Of a stretch of 21,901 nucleotides of DNA, positions 6,904 to 14,976 are shown piece by piece (positions within the stretch are counted from its first letter, which is position 1; every line of letters starts with the position of its first letter). Source of the stretch: Pseudomonadota bacterium. GTDB lineage: Bacteria; Pseudomonadota; Alphaproteobacteria; Rhizobiales; Xanthobacteraceae. The DNA lies in assembly GCA_023390955.1 (NCBI GenBank), contig JAEWBW010000346.1, positions 1 to 21,901 on the forward strand, in the 5' to 3' direction. A program made the translations under genes and the position numbers. The notes under the pieces are model-generated. The model had not been told where the DNA came from. It did not search any database and worked only from the letters and a program-made list of their open reading frames with translations.

Positions 6904-8106
6904 ATGCCCTTCCTTGCCGCTGCGCTCGACCGTGTGAAGCCGTCCGCGACCATCGCGGTCACGGATAAAGCACGCGCGCTGAAAGCGGCGGGCCGCAACG
7001 TCATCGGCCTCGGTGCCGGCGAGCCCGACTTCGACACGCCCGCCAACATCAAGCTGGCGGCGATCCACGCCATCGAAGCCGGCAAGACCAAGTACACCGC
7101 CGTCGACGGCATTCCCGAGCTGAAGGACGCCATCATCGCGAAATTCCAGCGCGAGAACGGCGTCAGCTACAAGGCGAACCAGATCATCGTCGGTACCGGC
7201 GGCAAGCAGGTGCTCTACAACGCGCTGATGGCGACGATCAATCCGGGCGACGAGGTGATCATCCCCGCGCCGTATTGGGTCAGCTATCCCGAGATGGTGG
7301 CGCTCGCCGGCGGCGAGCCGGTGTCGATCGTCTGCACCGCCGCGACCGGCTTCAAGCTGCAGGCGGACGCGCTCGAGCGCGCGATCACGCCGAAGACCAA
7401 ATGGGTGATCCTGTGTTCGCCGTCGAACCCGACGGGCGCTGCCTACACCCGCGCCGAGCTGAAGGCGCTCACCGACGTGCTGGTCAAGCATCCGCATGTC
7501 TGGGTGATGACCGACGACATGTACGAGCACCTCGTCTATGACGACTTCCAGTTCACCACCGTCGCGCAGGTCGAGCCGAAACTGTACGACCGCACGCTGA
7601 CCGTGAATGGCGTGTCGAAGGCCTATTGCATGACCGGCTGGCGCATCGGCTATGCCGGTGGTCCCGTGCAGCTGATCAAGGCGATGTCCACGATCCAGTC
7701 GCAGTCGACCTCGAACCCGTCGTCGATCGCGCAGTGGGCCGCGGTGGAAGCGCTCAACGGTCCGCAGGACTTCATCCCCGCCAACAACAAGGTGTTCAAG
7801 GAGCGCCGCGACCTCGCCGTCTCCATGCTCAACCAGGCCAACGGCATCGAATGCCCGCGTCCGGAAGGCGCGTTCTACGTCTATCCGTCCTGCGCCGGCA
7901 CGATCGGCAAGACGGCGCCGTCCGGCAAGGTGATCAGCAATGACGAGGATTTCGTCACCGAGCTGCTGGAGACCGAAGGCGTTGCTGTCGTGCAGGGTTC
8001 GGCCTTCGGCCTCGGCCCGGCATTCCGTATCTCGTATGCAACCAAGACCTCCGACCTCGAAGAGGCCTGCAAGCGCATCCAGCGCTTCTGCGGCAATCTC
8101 CGCTAA
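6904..8106 (+). CDS. aatA: aspartate aminotransferase (PLP-dependent, class I)
   Basis: This 400-aa cytoplasmic enzyme interconverts aspartate and 2-oxoglutarate with oxaloacetate and glutamate. The class I aminotransferase signature is complete. It comprises GLGAGEPDFDTP near the N-terminus, GTGGKQVLYNAL (PLP phosphate loop), SPSNPTGA (N175), DDMYEHLVYDD (Y207), VNGVSKAYCMTGWRIGYAGG with Schiff-base lysine K239, and C-terminal PAFRISYAT with the carboxylate-binding Arg. I chose the second ATG (6904) because AGGAG at 6893-6897 gives a six-base spacer; the ATG at 6898 would touch the Shine-Dalgarno. The length matches rhizobial AatA. It is monocistronic: a long leader precedes it and a strong terminator follows. 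Confidence 0.93.
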   Translation: MPFLAAALDRVKPSATIAVTDKARALKAAGRNVIGLGAGEPDFDTPANIKLAAIHAIEAGKTKYTAVDGIPELKDAIIAKFQRENGVSYKANQIIVGTGGKQVLYNALMATINPGDEVIIPAPYWVSYPEMVALAGGEPVSIVCTAATGFKLQADALERAITPKTKWVILCSPSNPTGAAYTRAELKALTDVLVKHPHVWVMTDDMYEHLVYDDFQFTTVAQVEPKLYDRTLTVNGVSKAYCMTGWRIGYAGGPVQLIKAMSTIQSQSTSNPSSIAQWAAVEALNGPQDFIPANNKVFKERRDLAVSMLNQANGIECPRPEGAFYVYPSCAGTIGKTAPSGKVISNDEDFVTELLETEGVAVVQGSAFGLGPAFRISYATKTSDLEEACKRIQRFCGNLR

Positions 8107-8127
8107 GCCGGAATTAAACTTCGATCG

Positions 8128-8156
8128 AAAAGGCCCGCCTCGCGCGGGCCTTTTTT
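8128..8156 (+). terminator. Rho-independent terminator of aatA
   Basis: A GGCCCGC/GCGGGCC stem extended by three A-U pairs, with a five-base loop, is followed by six T residues. It begins about 22 bases after the aatA stop codon. Confidence 0.92.
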
Positions 8157-8273
8157 ATTGCCGCGTGCAATCTGGCACCTCACGAAAGGTTGTGGCATAG
8201 ACCTCACGCGCCCGAGGTCCAAGGTGGCTTTGGCGCGCTCTCTGCTCGCATCACATTTTAGCCGGAGACTCCC

Positions 8274-8753
8274 ATGCGCCGTTCCCTCGTCACCGCATTG
8301 CTCGCCGCAGCCAGCCTCGCCGTATCCGTCGCGGGAGCGAGCGCGCAGCAGCGCGCGGTGCGCGTCGGCGTGTTGGAATGCCGCGGCGGCGCCAGTGTCG
8401 GTTTCATCGTGGGCTCGGTGACCAATCTCGGCTGCGTGCTGCGCGCTGACGGCATGCCGGAAGATCGCTACGTCGCGACGATCCGTAAAGTTGGACTCGA
8501 TATCGGCATCACCCAGGAGACCGCGCTCGCCTGGGGCGTGTTCGCGCCGGTCGACAGGCTCGGACCGGGCGACCTCTCCGGCAATTATGCTGGTGCGCAG
8601 GGCAGCGCGGCGCTCGGTGTTGGTGCCGGCGGCAACGTGCTGGTCGGCGGTTCCAACAATTCGATCTCGCTCCAGCCACTCAGCTTGCAGGGTCAGGTCG
8701 GTCTCAGCATCGCTGCCGGCCTCGAGAGCCTGGAACTCCGCCCGGGCCGTTGA
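8274..8753 (+). CDS. DUF992 domain-containing secreted protein
   Basis: This 159-aa protein has a clear Sec signal peptide (MRRSLVTALL followed by an Ala-rich core; likely cleavage after ASA24 before QQ). The mature part contains VGVLECRGGASVGFIVGSVTNLGCVLRADG with two cysteines, then a glycine-rich C-terminal half (GNYAGAQGSAALGVGAGGNVLVGGSNNS). This is the pattern of DUF992, a periplasmic family of unknown function common in Rhizobiales. The two cysteines may form a disulfide. GGAG lies ahead of the ATG. The aatA terminator isolates it from upstream, and it is followed by a 136-base gap before the EF-G-like gene. Confidence 0.85.
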   Translation: MRRSLVTALLAAASLAVSVAGASAQQRAVRVGVLECRGGASVGFIVGSVTNLGCVLRADGMPEDRYVATIRKVGLDIGITQETALAWGVFAPVDRLGPGDLSGNYAGAQGSAALGVGAGGNVLVGGSNNSISLQPLSLQGQVGLSIAAGLESLELRPGR

Positions 8754-8889
8754 GGCCGGTCTTTAACTCTTGGTCTAACTGACGACGCACCGCAGCGACG
8801 TTTGACGCTTGCCAAATCTCGGGGACGGGCAGAGCATCCGTGCTTGCCGACCCAATCATGGGCCGAGCTCCACACCAAGGAGGCGGCGA

Positions 8890-10938
8890 ATGGGACAAGA
8901 CGTCAGAAGTCCCCGAGGTCCACGGTGCATCGCGCTGGTGGGCCCTTTCCAAAGCGGTAAAACCACACTTCTCGAAGCGATCATGGCACGGACGGGCGCA
9001 ATCCCGCGTGCCGGCAGCGTCGACGCCGGAACCTCGGTCGGCGACGCCAGCCCCGAGGCCCGCCATCACAAGATGACTGTCGGGCTCACTGCTGCCACCA
9101 CGAGTTTCATGGGCGACAGCTATACCTTCCTCGATTGCCCCGGTTCGGTTGAGTTCGCGCACGACATGCGCGCTGCGCTCGCCGCGGTCGATGCGGCGGT
9201 CGTTGTCTGCGAAGCTGACGAGAAGAAGCTGCCGCAACTTCAGATCATCCTGCGCGAGCTGGAGGAGATGAAGGTCCCCCGCTTCCTGTTCCTCAACAAG
9301 ATCGATCGCGCCAACAAGCGTATCCGCGAGACTCTCGCGACGCTGCAGCCGGCATCGCGGGTGCCGCTGGTGCTGCGCCAGATCCCGATCTGGAAGGGCG
9401 AGCTGATCGAGGGGTTCGTCGACCTCGCGCTCGAACGCGCCTTCATCTATCGCGAGCACAAGGCCTCCGAGGTGATCGACCTCGAAGGCGGCAACCTCGA
9501 CCGCGAGAAGGAGGCGCGCTTCTCGATGCTCGAGAAACTCGCCGATCATGACGACGCGCTGATGGAGCAGCTGCTCGAGGACATCCAACCGCCGCGCGAT
9601 GCCGTGTTCGACGATCTCGCGCGCGAGCTGCGCGAGGGGCTGATCTGCCCGGTGCTGCTCGGCGCCGCCGCGCGCGAGAACGGCGTGCTGCGGCTGTTGA
9701 AGGCCCTGCGTCACGAGGCGCCGGGCATCGCGGAGACCGCGAAGCGTCTCGGCGTGCCCGACAGCAAGGACGCGCTCGGCTACGTCTTCAAGACGCTGCA
9801 TCTGCAGCATGGCGGCAAGCTGTCGCTGACGCGGCTGCTCGCCGGCCATCTCGACGACGGCGCCACGCTGCAATCCTCGAGCGGTGGCAGCGGCCGCGTC
9901 TCTGGCATCCTCGCCGTCAACGGCGCCTACGACACCAAGCGCCCCGCGGCGGAAGCCGGCGACACCATCGCGCTCGGCAAGCTCGATGCGTTCAAGACCG
10001 GCGACACGATCTCGAGCGGCAAGACCCAGCCATCCGCGCTGATCGACGTCGCGCCGACACCGCCGGTGCTGGCAGCCTCGATCGCGGCCGGCGACCGCAA
10101 GGACGACGTCAAGCTCGGCCAGGCGGTGGCGCGTCTGCACGAGGAGGATCCCTCGCTGATGATGGTGCACAACGCCCAGACCCACGACATCGTGCTGTGG
10201 GGACAGGGCGAGATGCACTTGCGCGTCGCGACCGAGCGGCTGCGTGACCGCTTCGGCGTCAACGTGACCTCGCATCCCCCCGCGATCGGCTATCAGGAGA
10301 CCATCCGCAAGCCGATCACCCAGCGCGGCCGGCACAAGAAGCAGTCCGGCGGCCACGGCCAGTTCGGCGACGTCGTGCTCGACATCCGGCCGCTCTCGCG
10401 CGGCGAAGGATTCAAGTTCGCCGAGAAGGTCGTCGGCGGCGCCGTGCCGCGCAACTATATCGGCGCGGTCGAGGAGGGCGTCGTCGACGGGTTGACGCGC
10501 GGCCCGCTCGGCTTCCCCGTGACCGATGTGCAGGTGACGCTGACAGACGGCTCCTATCACAGCGTCGACTCCTCCGACCTCGCGTTCCGCACGGCGGCGC
10601 GGCTCGGCCTCAACGAAGGTCTGCCGCAATGCCAGCCGGTGTTGCTGGAGCCGATCCACGTGGTCGAGATCGTCTGTCCGACCGACGCCACTGCCAAGAT
10701 CAACGCGATCCTGTCGGCGCGGCGCGGCCAGATTCTCGGCTTCGACACCCGCGAGGGCTGGAGCGGTTGGGACTGCGTGCGCGCGATGATGCCCGAGGCG
10801 GAGATCGGCGAGCTCATCGTCGAGCTGCGTTCGGCCACCGCCGGCTCCGGCAGCTTCACCCGTCAGTTCGACCACATGGCCGAGGTGACCGGGCGCGCCG
10901 CCGACCAGATCATCGCCGCGCATCAGCACGCGGCGTAG
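8890..10938 (+). CDS. elongation factor G-like GTPase (EF-G2/FusA2-like)
   Basis: This 682-aa translational-GTPase-like protein has all five EF-G domains. G-domain motifs are GPFQSGKTT (18-26, P-loop), DCPGS (82-86, where canonical EF-G has DTPGH) and NKID (136-139). Domain II has LDAFKTGDTISSG. Domain IV has SGGHGQFGDVVLDI and GSYHSVDSSDLAF. Domain V has LLEPIHVVEIVCP and ends in FDHMAEVTG. I chose the ATG at 8890 because AAGGAGG precedes it. It fits the EF-G-like family represented by mycobacterial FusA2 rather than housekeeping fusA, which normally sits with rpsL, rpsG and tuf. The histidine that activates catalytic water is replaced by Ser86, so ribosome-stimulated hydrolysis may be reduced or absent. 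The role is uncertain. Confidence 0.87.
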   Translation: MGQDVRSPRGPRCIALVGPFQSGKTTLLEAIMARTGAIPRAGSVDAGTSVGDASPEARHHKMTVGLTAATTSFMGDSYTFLDCPGSVEFAHDMRAALAAVDAAVVVCEADEKKLPQLQIILRELEEMKVPRFLFLNKIDRANKRIRETLATLQPASRVPLVLRQIPIWKGELIEGFVDLALERAFIYREHKASEVIDLEGGNLDREKEARFSMLEKLADHDDALMEQLLEDIQPPRDAVFDDLARELREGLICPVLLGAAARENGVLRLLKALRHEAPGIAETAKRLGVPDSKDALGYVFKTLHLQHGGKLSLTRLLAGHLDDGATLQSSSGGSGRVSGILAVNGAYDTKRPAAEAGDTIALGKLDAFKTGDTISSGKTQPSALIDVAPTPPVLAASIAAGDRKDDVKLGQAVARLHEEDPSLMMVHNAQTHDIVLWGQGEMHLRVATERLRDRFGVNVTSHPPAIGYQETIRKPITQRGRHKKQSGGHGQFGDVVLDIRPLSRGEGFKFAEKVVGGAVPRNYIGAVEEGVVDGLTRGPLGFPVTDVQVTLTDGSYHSVDSSDLAFRTAARLGLNEGLPQCQPVLLEPIHVVEIVCPTDATAKINAILSARRGQILGFDTREGWSGWDCVRAMMPEAEIGELIVELRSATAGSGSFTRQFDHMAEVTGRAADQIIAAHQHAA

Positions 10939-10971
10939 TCGCGGTCGCAGTGCATTGAACTCACAAATCCT

Positions 10972-10997
10972 CTCCCCGCCCAAAGCGGGGGGAGTTT
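10972..10997 (+). terminator. GC-rich hairpin after the EF-G-like gene
   Basis: A CTCCCCGC arm pairs with GCGGGGGGAG across a short loop, followed by only three T residues. It is a weak candidate for an intrinsic terminator and could equally be part of an intergenic repeat. Confidence 0.4.
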
Positions 10998-11015
10998 GCC
11001 TGTGCTCTCTCCACG

Positions 11016-11095
11016 CGTCATTGCGAGCGCAGCGAAGCAATCCAGAGTTTTTCCGCGGTGGGATTCTGGATTGCTTCGCTGCGCTCGCAATGACG
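11016..11095. repeat. perfect 31-bp inverted repeat (family A, complete copy)
   Basis: The arms 11016-11046 and 11065-11095 are exact reverse complements over 31 bases, with an 18-base spacer. A single diverged arm occurs at 1141-1172. The intact palindrome implies recent acquisition or ongoing gene conversion. It has no coding capacity and looks like a REP or MITE-like intergenic element. Transcribed, it would form a very stable hairpin between the EF-G-like gene and the XRE promoter. Confidence 0.9.
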
Positions 11096-11139
11096 GAGGA
11101 AATAGATCGGGCCGCCGAACTTCTTGCGGGCGCCTCGCG

Positions 11140-11160
11140 CATGATGTATTTTACATCATG
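11140..11160. promoter_or_regulatory. palindromic operator candidate upstream of the XRE gene
   Basis: CATGATGTA and TACATCATG form a perfect 9-bp inverted repeat with a three-base TTT centre. The right half runs into the predicted -35 box (11158-11163). The site lies 48 bases before the XRE start codon, where an autorepressor would bind. Confidence 0.65.
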
Positions 11161-11187
11161 ACACACGCATAAAATATCAAATATAAT
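11158..11187 (+). promoter_or_regulatory. sigma-70 type promoter of the XRE-SulP unit
   Basis: ATGACA (11158-11163, five of six matches to TTGACA) and a perfect TATAAT (11182-11187) are separated by 18 bases in a marked AT-rich patch. Transcription would start near 11194, giving a short leader before the GTG at 11208. Confidence 0.65.
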
Positions 11188-11207
11188 ATTTGACAGGTAA
11201 GGCCTCG

Positions 11208-11480
11208 GTGATCACGTCCTTTCAGATGCGGGCGGCGCGCGCGCTGCTCGGCATTGACCAGAAAACCCTGGCCGAGCTCGCCGGCGTTTCGCTGCCGACC
11301 ATCCAGCGGATGGAGGCCTCGACCGGCAATGTGCGCGGCGTGGTCGAGACCTTGATCAAGGTGGTCGAGGCGTTCGAGCGGGCCGGTGTCGAGCTGATTG
11401 GCGAGCAGGCGCGCAGCGACAGCGGCGGCCGTGGCGTTCGCCTGAAGGAGCCGGGACCACCGCGCCGGGTGGGGGCATGA
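11208..11480 (+). CDS. XRE-type helix-turn-helix regulator
   Basis: This 90-aa protein is mostly one Cro/C1-type HTH domain: ITSFQMRAARALLGIDQKTL, then AELAGVSLPTIQRMEAS (HTH about residues 18-37). A dimerisation-like helix follows (VVETLIKVVEAFERAGVELI), then a basic, glycine-rich tail. I chose GTG 11208 because AAGG lies five bases upstream and the predicted transcript starts near 11194; TTG 11190 and ATG 11226 are alternatives. It precedes the SulP gene by 101 bases on the same strand, so it is a likely local regulator. The palindrome over its -35 box suggests autorepression. Confidence 0.82.
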   Translation: MITSFQMRAARALLGIDQKTLAELAGVSLPTIQRMEASTGNVRGVVETLIKVVEAFERAGVELIGEQARSDSGGRGVRLKEPGPPRRVGA

Positions 11481-11581
11481 TCGGGTGTTGATCGTGCCCG
11501 GGATCAGGATGGGCTAGCGCATCGTCGCGCACGCGCCGCGATGCATGGGAGCATCGTGGGGCAGCGGAGCACTTTGCTGAA

Positions 11582-13336
11582 ATGAGCATCACAGGCGATC
11601 GAGCGAACCGGCTGCATCAGCAGCGTCAGCCGACCTTTGCCGAACTCTATCTGCCAAAACTCGTCACCGTCTGGCGCGAGGGCTACGGCGTCGCTGACTT
11701 TCGCGCCGATGTGTTTGCGGGCCTGACCGTTGCGATCGTGGCGCTGCCGCTGTCGATGGCGATTGCGATCGCCTCGGGCGTGACGCCGGACCGCGGTCTC
11801 TACACCTCTGTCGTCGGCGGCTTCATCGTGTCGCTGCTCGGCGGCAGCCGATTCCAGGTCGGCGGTCCTGCCGGCGCCTTCATCGTGCTGGTCGCGGTGA
11901 CGGTCGAGCGGCACGGCGTCGACGGCGTGATCCTCGCCACCCTGATGGCGGGCCTGATCCTGGTCGCCGCGGGTCTGCTGCGCGTCGGCACCTACATCAA
12001 GTTCATTCCCTATCCGGTCACGGTCGGCTTCACCGCCGGCATCGCCGTCATCATCTTCTCAAGCCAGCTGCGCGACCTCGGCGGCATCACGCTGGCGGGG
12101 AAGGAGCCCAGCGAGTTCGTGCCAAAGCTGATGGCGCTCGCCGGCGGGCTGCACACGATCAATCCATCCGCCGTCGCGATTTCCATCGTCAGCATCGCCA
12201 TCATCGCCGCCCTTCGGGTCTGGCGGCCGTCCTGGCCCGGCATCCTGATTGCGGTCGTGTTCGCGGCGGTGGTGACGGCCGTGCTGTCGCTGCCGATCGA
12301 GACCATCGGATCGCGCTTCGGCGGGATTCCGCGCGAGCTGCCGTCGCCGGCCCTGCCGGCGTTCTCCCTGGAGAAGGCAAAAGCGGTGCTGCCGGACGCG
12401 ATCTCGTTCGCGCTGCTCGCCGCAATCGAGTCGCTGCTGTCGGCGGTCGTTGCCGACGGCATGACCGGACGGCGTCACCGCTCCAATTGCGAGCTGGTGG
12501 CGCAGGGCGCGGCCAATATCGGTTCGGCGCTGTTCGGCGGCATCTGCGTCACCGGGCTGATCGCGCGCACCGCGACCAACATCCGCGCCGGCGCGCGGGG
12601 GCCGATGGCAGGCATTCTGCATGCCGTCTTCCTGCTGCTGTTCATGCTGGTCGCAGCTCCGCTCGCCAGCTACATCCCGCTGGCCGCGCTCGCCGCCGTG
12701 CTCGTGGTGGTGTCCTGGACCATGGCGGAGAAGCATGAATTCGCAACGCTGCTGCGATCGTCCTGGGGCGATGCGGTGGTGCTGCTGGCGACCTTCCTGC
12801 TCACGATCTTCCGCGATCTGACCGAGGGTATTTTGGTCGGCTTCGCGCTCGGTGCGGTGCTGTTCATCCATCGCATGGCGGAGATGACGGGGATCGAGGA
12901 GCGTACGCCGCTGGTGGCCGCCGACCGTCCCGACGACGGCAATGGCGAGCGCGTGCCTTACGATCCCGCGCTGGCGGTCGATCGCGACGTGCTGGTCTAT
13001 CGCATCACGGGCGCGTTCTTCTTCGGCGCCGCGTCCGCGATCGGCAATGTGCTCGACGGTGTCGACGACCGGCGCAAGGCCTTTGTGGTCGATTTCGCCG
13101 CGGTGCCGTTCCTGGATTCGACGGCGGCCAACGTGCTCGGCCGCGTTGCCGCCAAGGCGCACCGCCAGGGCATCACGCTGTTCGTCACGGGGGCATCGCC
13201 TTCGGTCCGGGACGCTCTGCTGACCCATGGCGTCACGACGGAGCGCGCCCGCTATCGCGACACGATCGAGCATGCGGTCGCCGACATCAAGGGCGTGCCC
13301 ACGGTCGCCGCGGCCATCCCGGCTCCGCGTGCTTGA
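11582..13336 (+). CDS. SulP family inorganic anion transporter with STAS domain
   Basis: This 584-aa inner-membrane protein has a short cytoplasmic N-terminus with FAELYLPKL, then the SulP signature ADVFAGLTVAIVALPLSMAI and ASGVTPDRGLYTSVVGGF. Many hydrophobic segments extend to about residue 430. The C-terminal cytoplasmic STAS domain (about 460-570) contains AFVVDFAAVPFLDSTAANVL, with the conserved Asp-Ser. SulP proteins move sulfate, bicarbonate or dicarboxylates, usually by proton or sodium symport or by anion exchange. The substrate here is not evident: no carbonic anhydrase and no sulfate-assimilation gene lies nearby. The ATG at 11582 has only a distant GGAG. The pairing with the upstream XRE gene suggests regulated expression. 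Confidence 0.9.
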   Translation: MSITGDRANRLHQQRQPTFAELYLPKLVTVWREGYGVADFRADVFAGLTVAIVALPLSMAIAIASGVTPDRGLYTSVVGGFIVSLLGGSRFQVGGPAGAFIVLVAVTVERHGVDGVILATLMAGLILVAAGLLRVGTYIKFIPYPVTVGFTAGIAVIIFSSQLRDLGGITLAGKEPSEFVPKLMALAGGLHTINPSAVAISIVSIAIIAALRVWRPSWPGILIAVVFAAVVTAVLSLPIETIGSRFGGIPRELPSPALPAFSLEKAKAVLPDAISFALLAAIESLLSAVVADGMTGRRHRSNCELVAQGAANIGSALFGGICVTGLIARTATNIRAGARGPMAGILHAVFLLLFMLVAAPLASYIPLAALAAVLVVVSWTMAEKHEFATLLRSSWGDAVVLLATFLLTIFRDLTEGILVGFALGAVLFIHRMAEMTGIEERTPLVAADRPDDGNGERVPYDPALAVDRDVLVYRITGAFFFGAASAIGNVLDGVDDRRKAFVVDFAAVPFLDSTAANVLGRVAAKAHRQGITLFVTGASPSVRDALLTHGVTTERARYRDTIEHAVADIKGVPTVAAAIPAPRA

Positions 13337-13404
13337 CAGCGCCGCCCGGACGCGAAATTGATCGCCTGCAACAATGTCCCGGGAGGGACCATGAGGGGGT
13401 CGTC

Positions 13405-14238
13405 GTGTCCAAGGTGCCTGCTGCGTGCTTGATCGGATGGCCGGCGGCGCATTCGCGCTCGCCGCTGATCCATCGCTACTGGCTGCGCACGCTCGGCATC
13501 GAGGGCGGCTATGTCATCGAGGCGGTGCCGCCGGATGATCTGCGCGACTTCGTGCTGCGGCTGTCGCTGCGCGGTTTCGTCGGCGCCAATGTCACCCTCC
13601 CGCACAAGGTGGCCGTGCTGGAGCTCGCGACACCGGATGCGCGCGCAAAGGCCGTGGGCGCCGCCAACACGCTGTGGTTCGCCGACGGCGAACTGCACGC
13701 CACCAACACCGACGTCGAAGGTTTTATCGGCAATCTCGATGCCAGCGCGCCCGGGTGGGACAAGGCCGGCGAGGCGCTGGTGCTGGGCGCGGGCGGCTCC
13801 TCGCGCGCGGTGGTGTTCGGCCTGCGCGAGCGCGGCATCGACCGCATCCATCTCGCCAACCGCACGGCGTCGAAAGCGGAGGCGCTTGCGAAGGAATTTG
13901 GCGCGCGTGTCCATCCGATTGCCTGGGACGCGGTTCACGACATGCTGCCCAGCGCTCAATTGCTGGTGAACACGACCTCGCTCGGCATGCACGGCCAGCC
14001 CGCGCTCGAATTGGTTGTGGCCCGGCTGCCCGAGGCCGCCGTCGTCGTCGATAACGTTTATGTCCCCCTGGTCACGCCGCTGCTTGCGGCAGCGCAGGCG
14101 CGCGGGCTGAAGACCGCCGATGGCCTCGGCATGCTGCTGCACCAGGCGGTGCGCGGCTTCGAATTATGGTTCGGAAAACGGCCGCAAGTGACGGCGGAGC
14201 TGCGTGCGCTGATCGAGGCCGATCTCACGAAGTCTTGA
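13405..14238 (+). CDS. aroE: shikimate dehydrogenase
   Basis: This 277-aa NADP-dependent enzyme reduces 3-dehydroshikimate to shikimate in aromatic amino-acid synthesis. Substrate-binding S17 and S19 (HSRSPLIHRYW), catalytic K68 in NVTLPHK and D103 in ATNTDVEGF are all present. The Rossmann motif GAGGSSRAV, the NRTASKAEAL segment that contacts the NADP phosphate, NTTSLGM and DGLGMLLHQA follow. I chose GTG 13405 because AGGGGG lies just upstream and the family begins near here; the open frame reaches back to overlap the SulP stop. It follows SulP by 68 bases. The usual rhizobial aroE neighbours (maf, coaE, dnaQ) are not seen, so it may be a second copy or a quinate/shikimate variant. Confidence 0.88.
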   Translation: MSKVPAACLIGWPAAHSRSPLIHRYWLRTLGIEGGYVIEAVPPDDLRDFVLRLSLRGFVGANVTLPHKVAVLELATPDARAKAVGAANTLWFADGELHATNTDVEGFIGNLDASAPGWDKAGEALVLGAGGSSRAVVFGLRERGIDRIHLANRTASKAEALAKEFGARVHPIAWDAVHDMLPSAQLLVNTTSLGMHGQPALELVVARLPEAAVVVDNVYVPLVTPLLAAAQARGLKTADGLGMLLHQAVRGFELWFGKRPQVTAELRALIEADLTKS

Positions 14239-14267
14239 GAGAATAGCGCAGCGTCTGCGGCGTTCTC
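14239..14267 (+). terminator. hairpin directly after aroE
   Basis: GAGAA/TTCTC flanks a perfect inner CGCAG-CGT-CTGCG stem, starting right after the aroE stop codon. There is no U-run, so it may be a 3' stability hairpin rather than a true terminator. Confidence 0.35.
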
Positions 14268-14294
14268 CATGCGTGGGGACAATCGGAGACCATC

Positions 14295-14921
14295 ATGCCT
14301 GTTCAACGCTCAACTTTCGCCCGCCCGCTCATCGCCGTCACCATGGTGGCCTTCTCGACGCTTTATGCCTTCGCGCAGAGGGCGCCGGTGCCGACGCGCG
14401 TCCGCGGCACGATCGAATCCGTCAATGGCGATACCATGCAGGTCAAGTCACGCAGCGGCGAAGAGGTGAAGCTTCTCATCGCACCCGACGTGCGGGTCTC
14501 CGGCATTACGAAGATTTCATTGTCCGACATCAAGGTCGGCTCCTTCGTCGGCGCCACCACGGTGCCCGGGCCGGACGGCGGCCAGAACGCCGTCGAGGTC
14601 CACGTGTTTCCGGAAAGCATGCGTGGCACCGGCGAAGGCTCGCGGCCCTACGACCTCAAGCCCAATTCCAGCATGACCAATGCGACGGTCGCCGAGAGCG
14701 TGGTCGGCAATGACGGCCACACGCTGCTGGTCAAGTACAAGGACGGCGAGAAGAAGGTGTTCGTTCCCGACAACACGCCGGTCGTGACCTTCGTGCCCGG
14801 CGACAAGTCCGACCTGAAGGCCGGCGCCAAGGTGATCGCCTTCATGAAGCAGCTGCCGGACGGCTCGTTCGAGACCAACCGCGTCAGCGTCGGTCGCGAT
14901 GGCCTGACACCGCCGATGTGA
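14295..14921 (+). CDS. secreted DUF5666-like protein, paralogue 1
   Basis: This 208-aa protein has a Sec signal peptide (cleavage likely after AFA27, before QR). The mature part begins with TRVRGTIESVNGDTMQVKSR, a small beta-barrel pattern like DUF5666 or OB-type repeats, with SLSDIKVGSFVGATTVPGPD next. A second similar unit is NATVAESVVGNDGHTLLVKY with DGEKKVFVPDNTPVV. It ends in VGRDGLTPPM. GGAGA lies just before the ATG. It is paralogous to the next gene over its full length and is probably exported to the periplasm. No catalytic residues are recognisable and the function is unknown. Confidence 0.8.
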   Translation: MPVQRSTFARPLIAVTMVAFSTLYAFAQRAPVPTRVRGTIESVNGDTMQVKSRSGEEVKLLIAPDVRVSGITKISLSDIKVGSFVGATTVPGPDGGQNAVEVHVFPESMRGTGEGSRPYDLKPNSSMTNATVAESVVGNDGHTLLVKYKDGEKKVFVPDNTPVVTFVPGDKSDLKAGAKVIAFMKQLPDGSFETNRVSVGRDGLTPPM

Positions 14922-14927
14922 TCGGCA

Positions 14928-14976
14928 GAGCATGATCCGGAAAAGTGTGCAGCGGTTTTCCGACAAGATCATGCTC
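14928..14976. repeat. 49-bp inverted-repeat element (family D)
   Basis: GAGCATGATCCGGAAAA at the left and TTTTCCGACAAGATCATGCTC at the right (near-complementary ends) form a short palindromic element between the two paralogous genes. I recall this unit as very common in Bradyrhizobium and Rhodopseudomonas intergenic DNA. A second small perfect hairpin (AGCGCGAT/ATCGCGCT) follows at 14989-15007. Confidence 0.8.

Noticed and set aside
8704..11166. Very long minus-strand open frame of about 820 codons
   Set aside because: It lies antisense to the EF-G-like gene, which has complete family motifs. Its translation is Arg/Ala/Asp/Glu-rich low-complexity sequence typical of high-GC shadow frames.
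12059..13273. Minus-strand open frame of about 404 codons
   Set aside because: It is the shadow of the SulP gene and is full of His/Arg/Asp runs.
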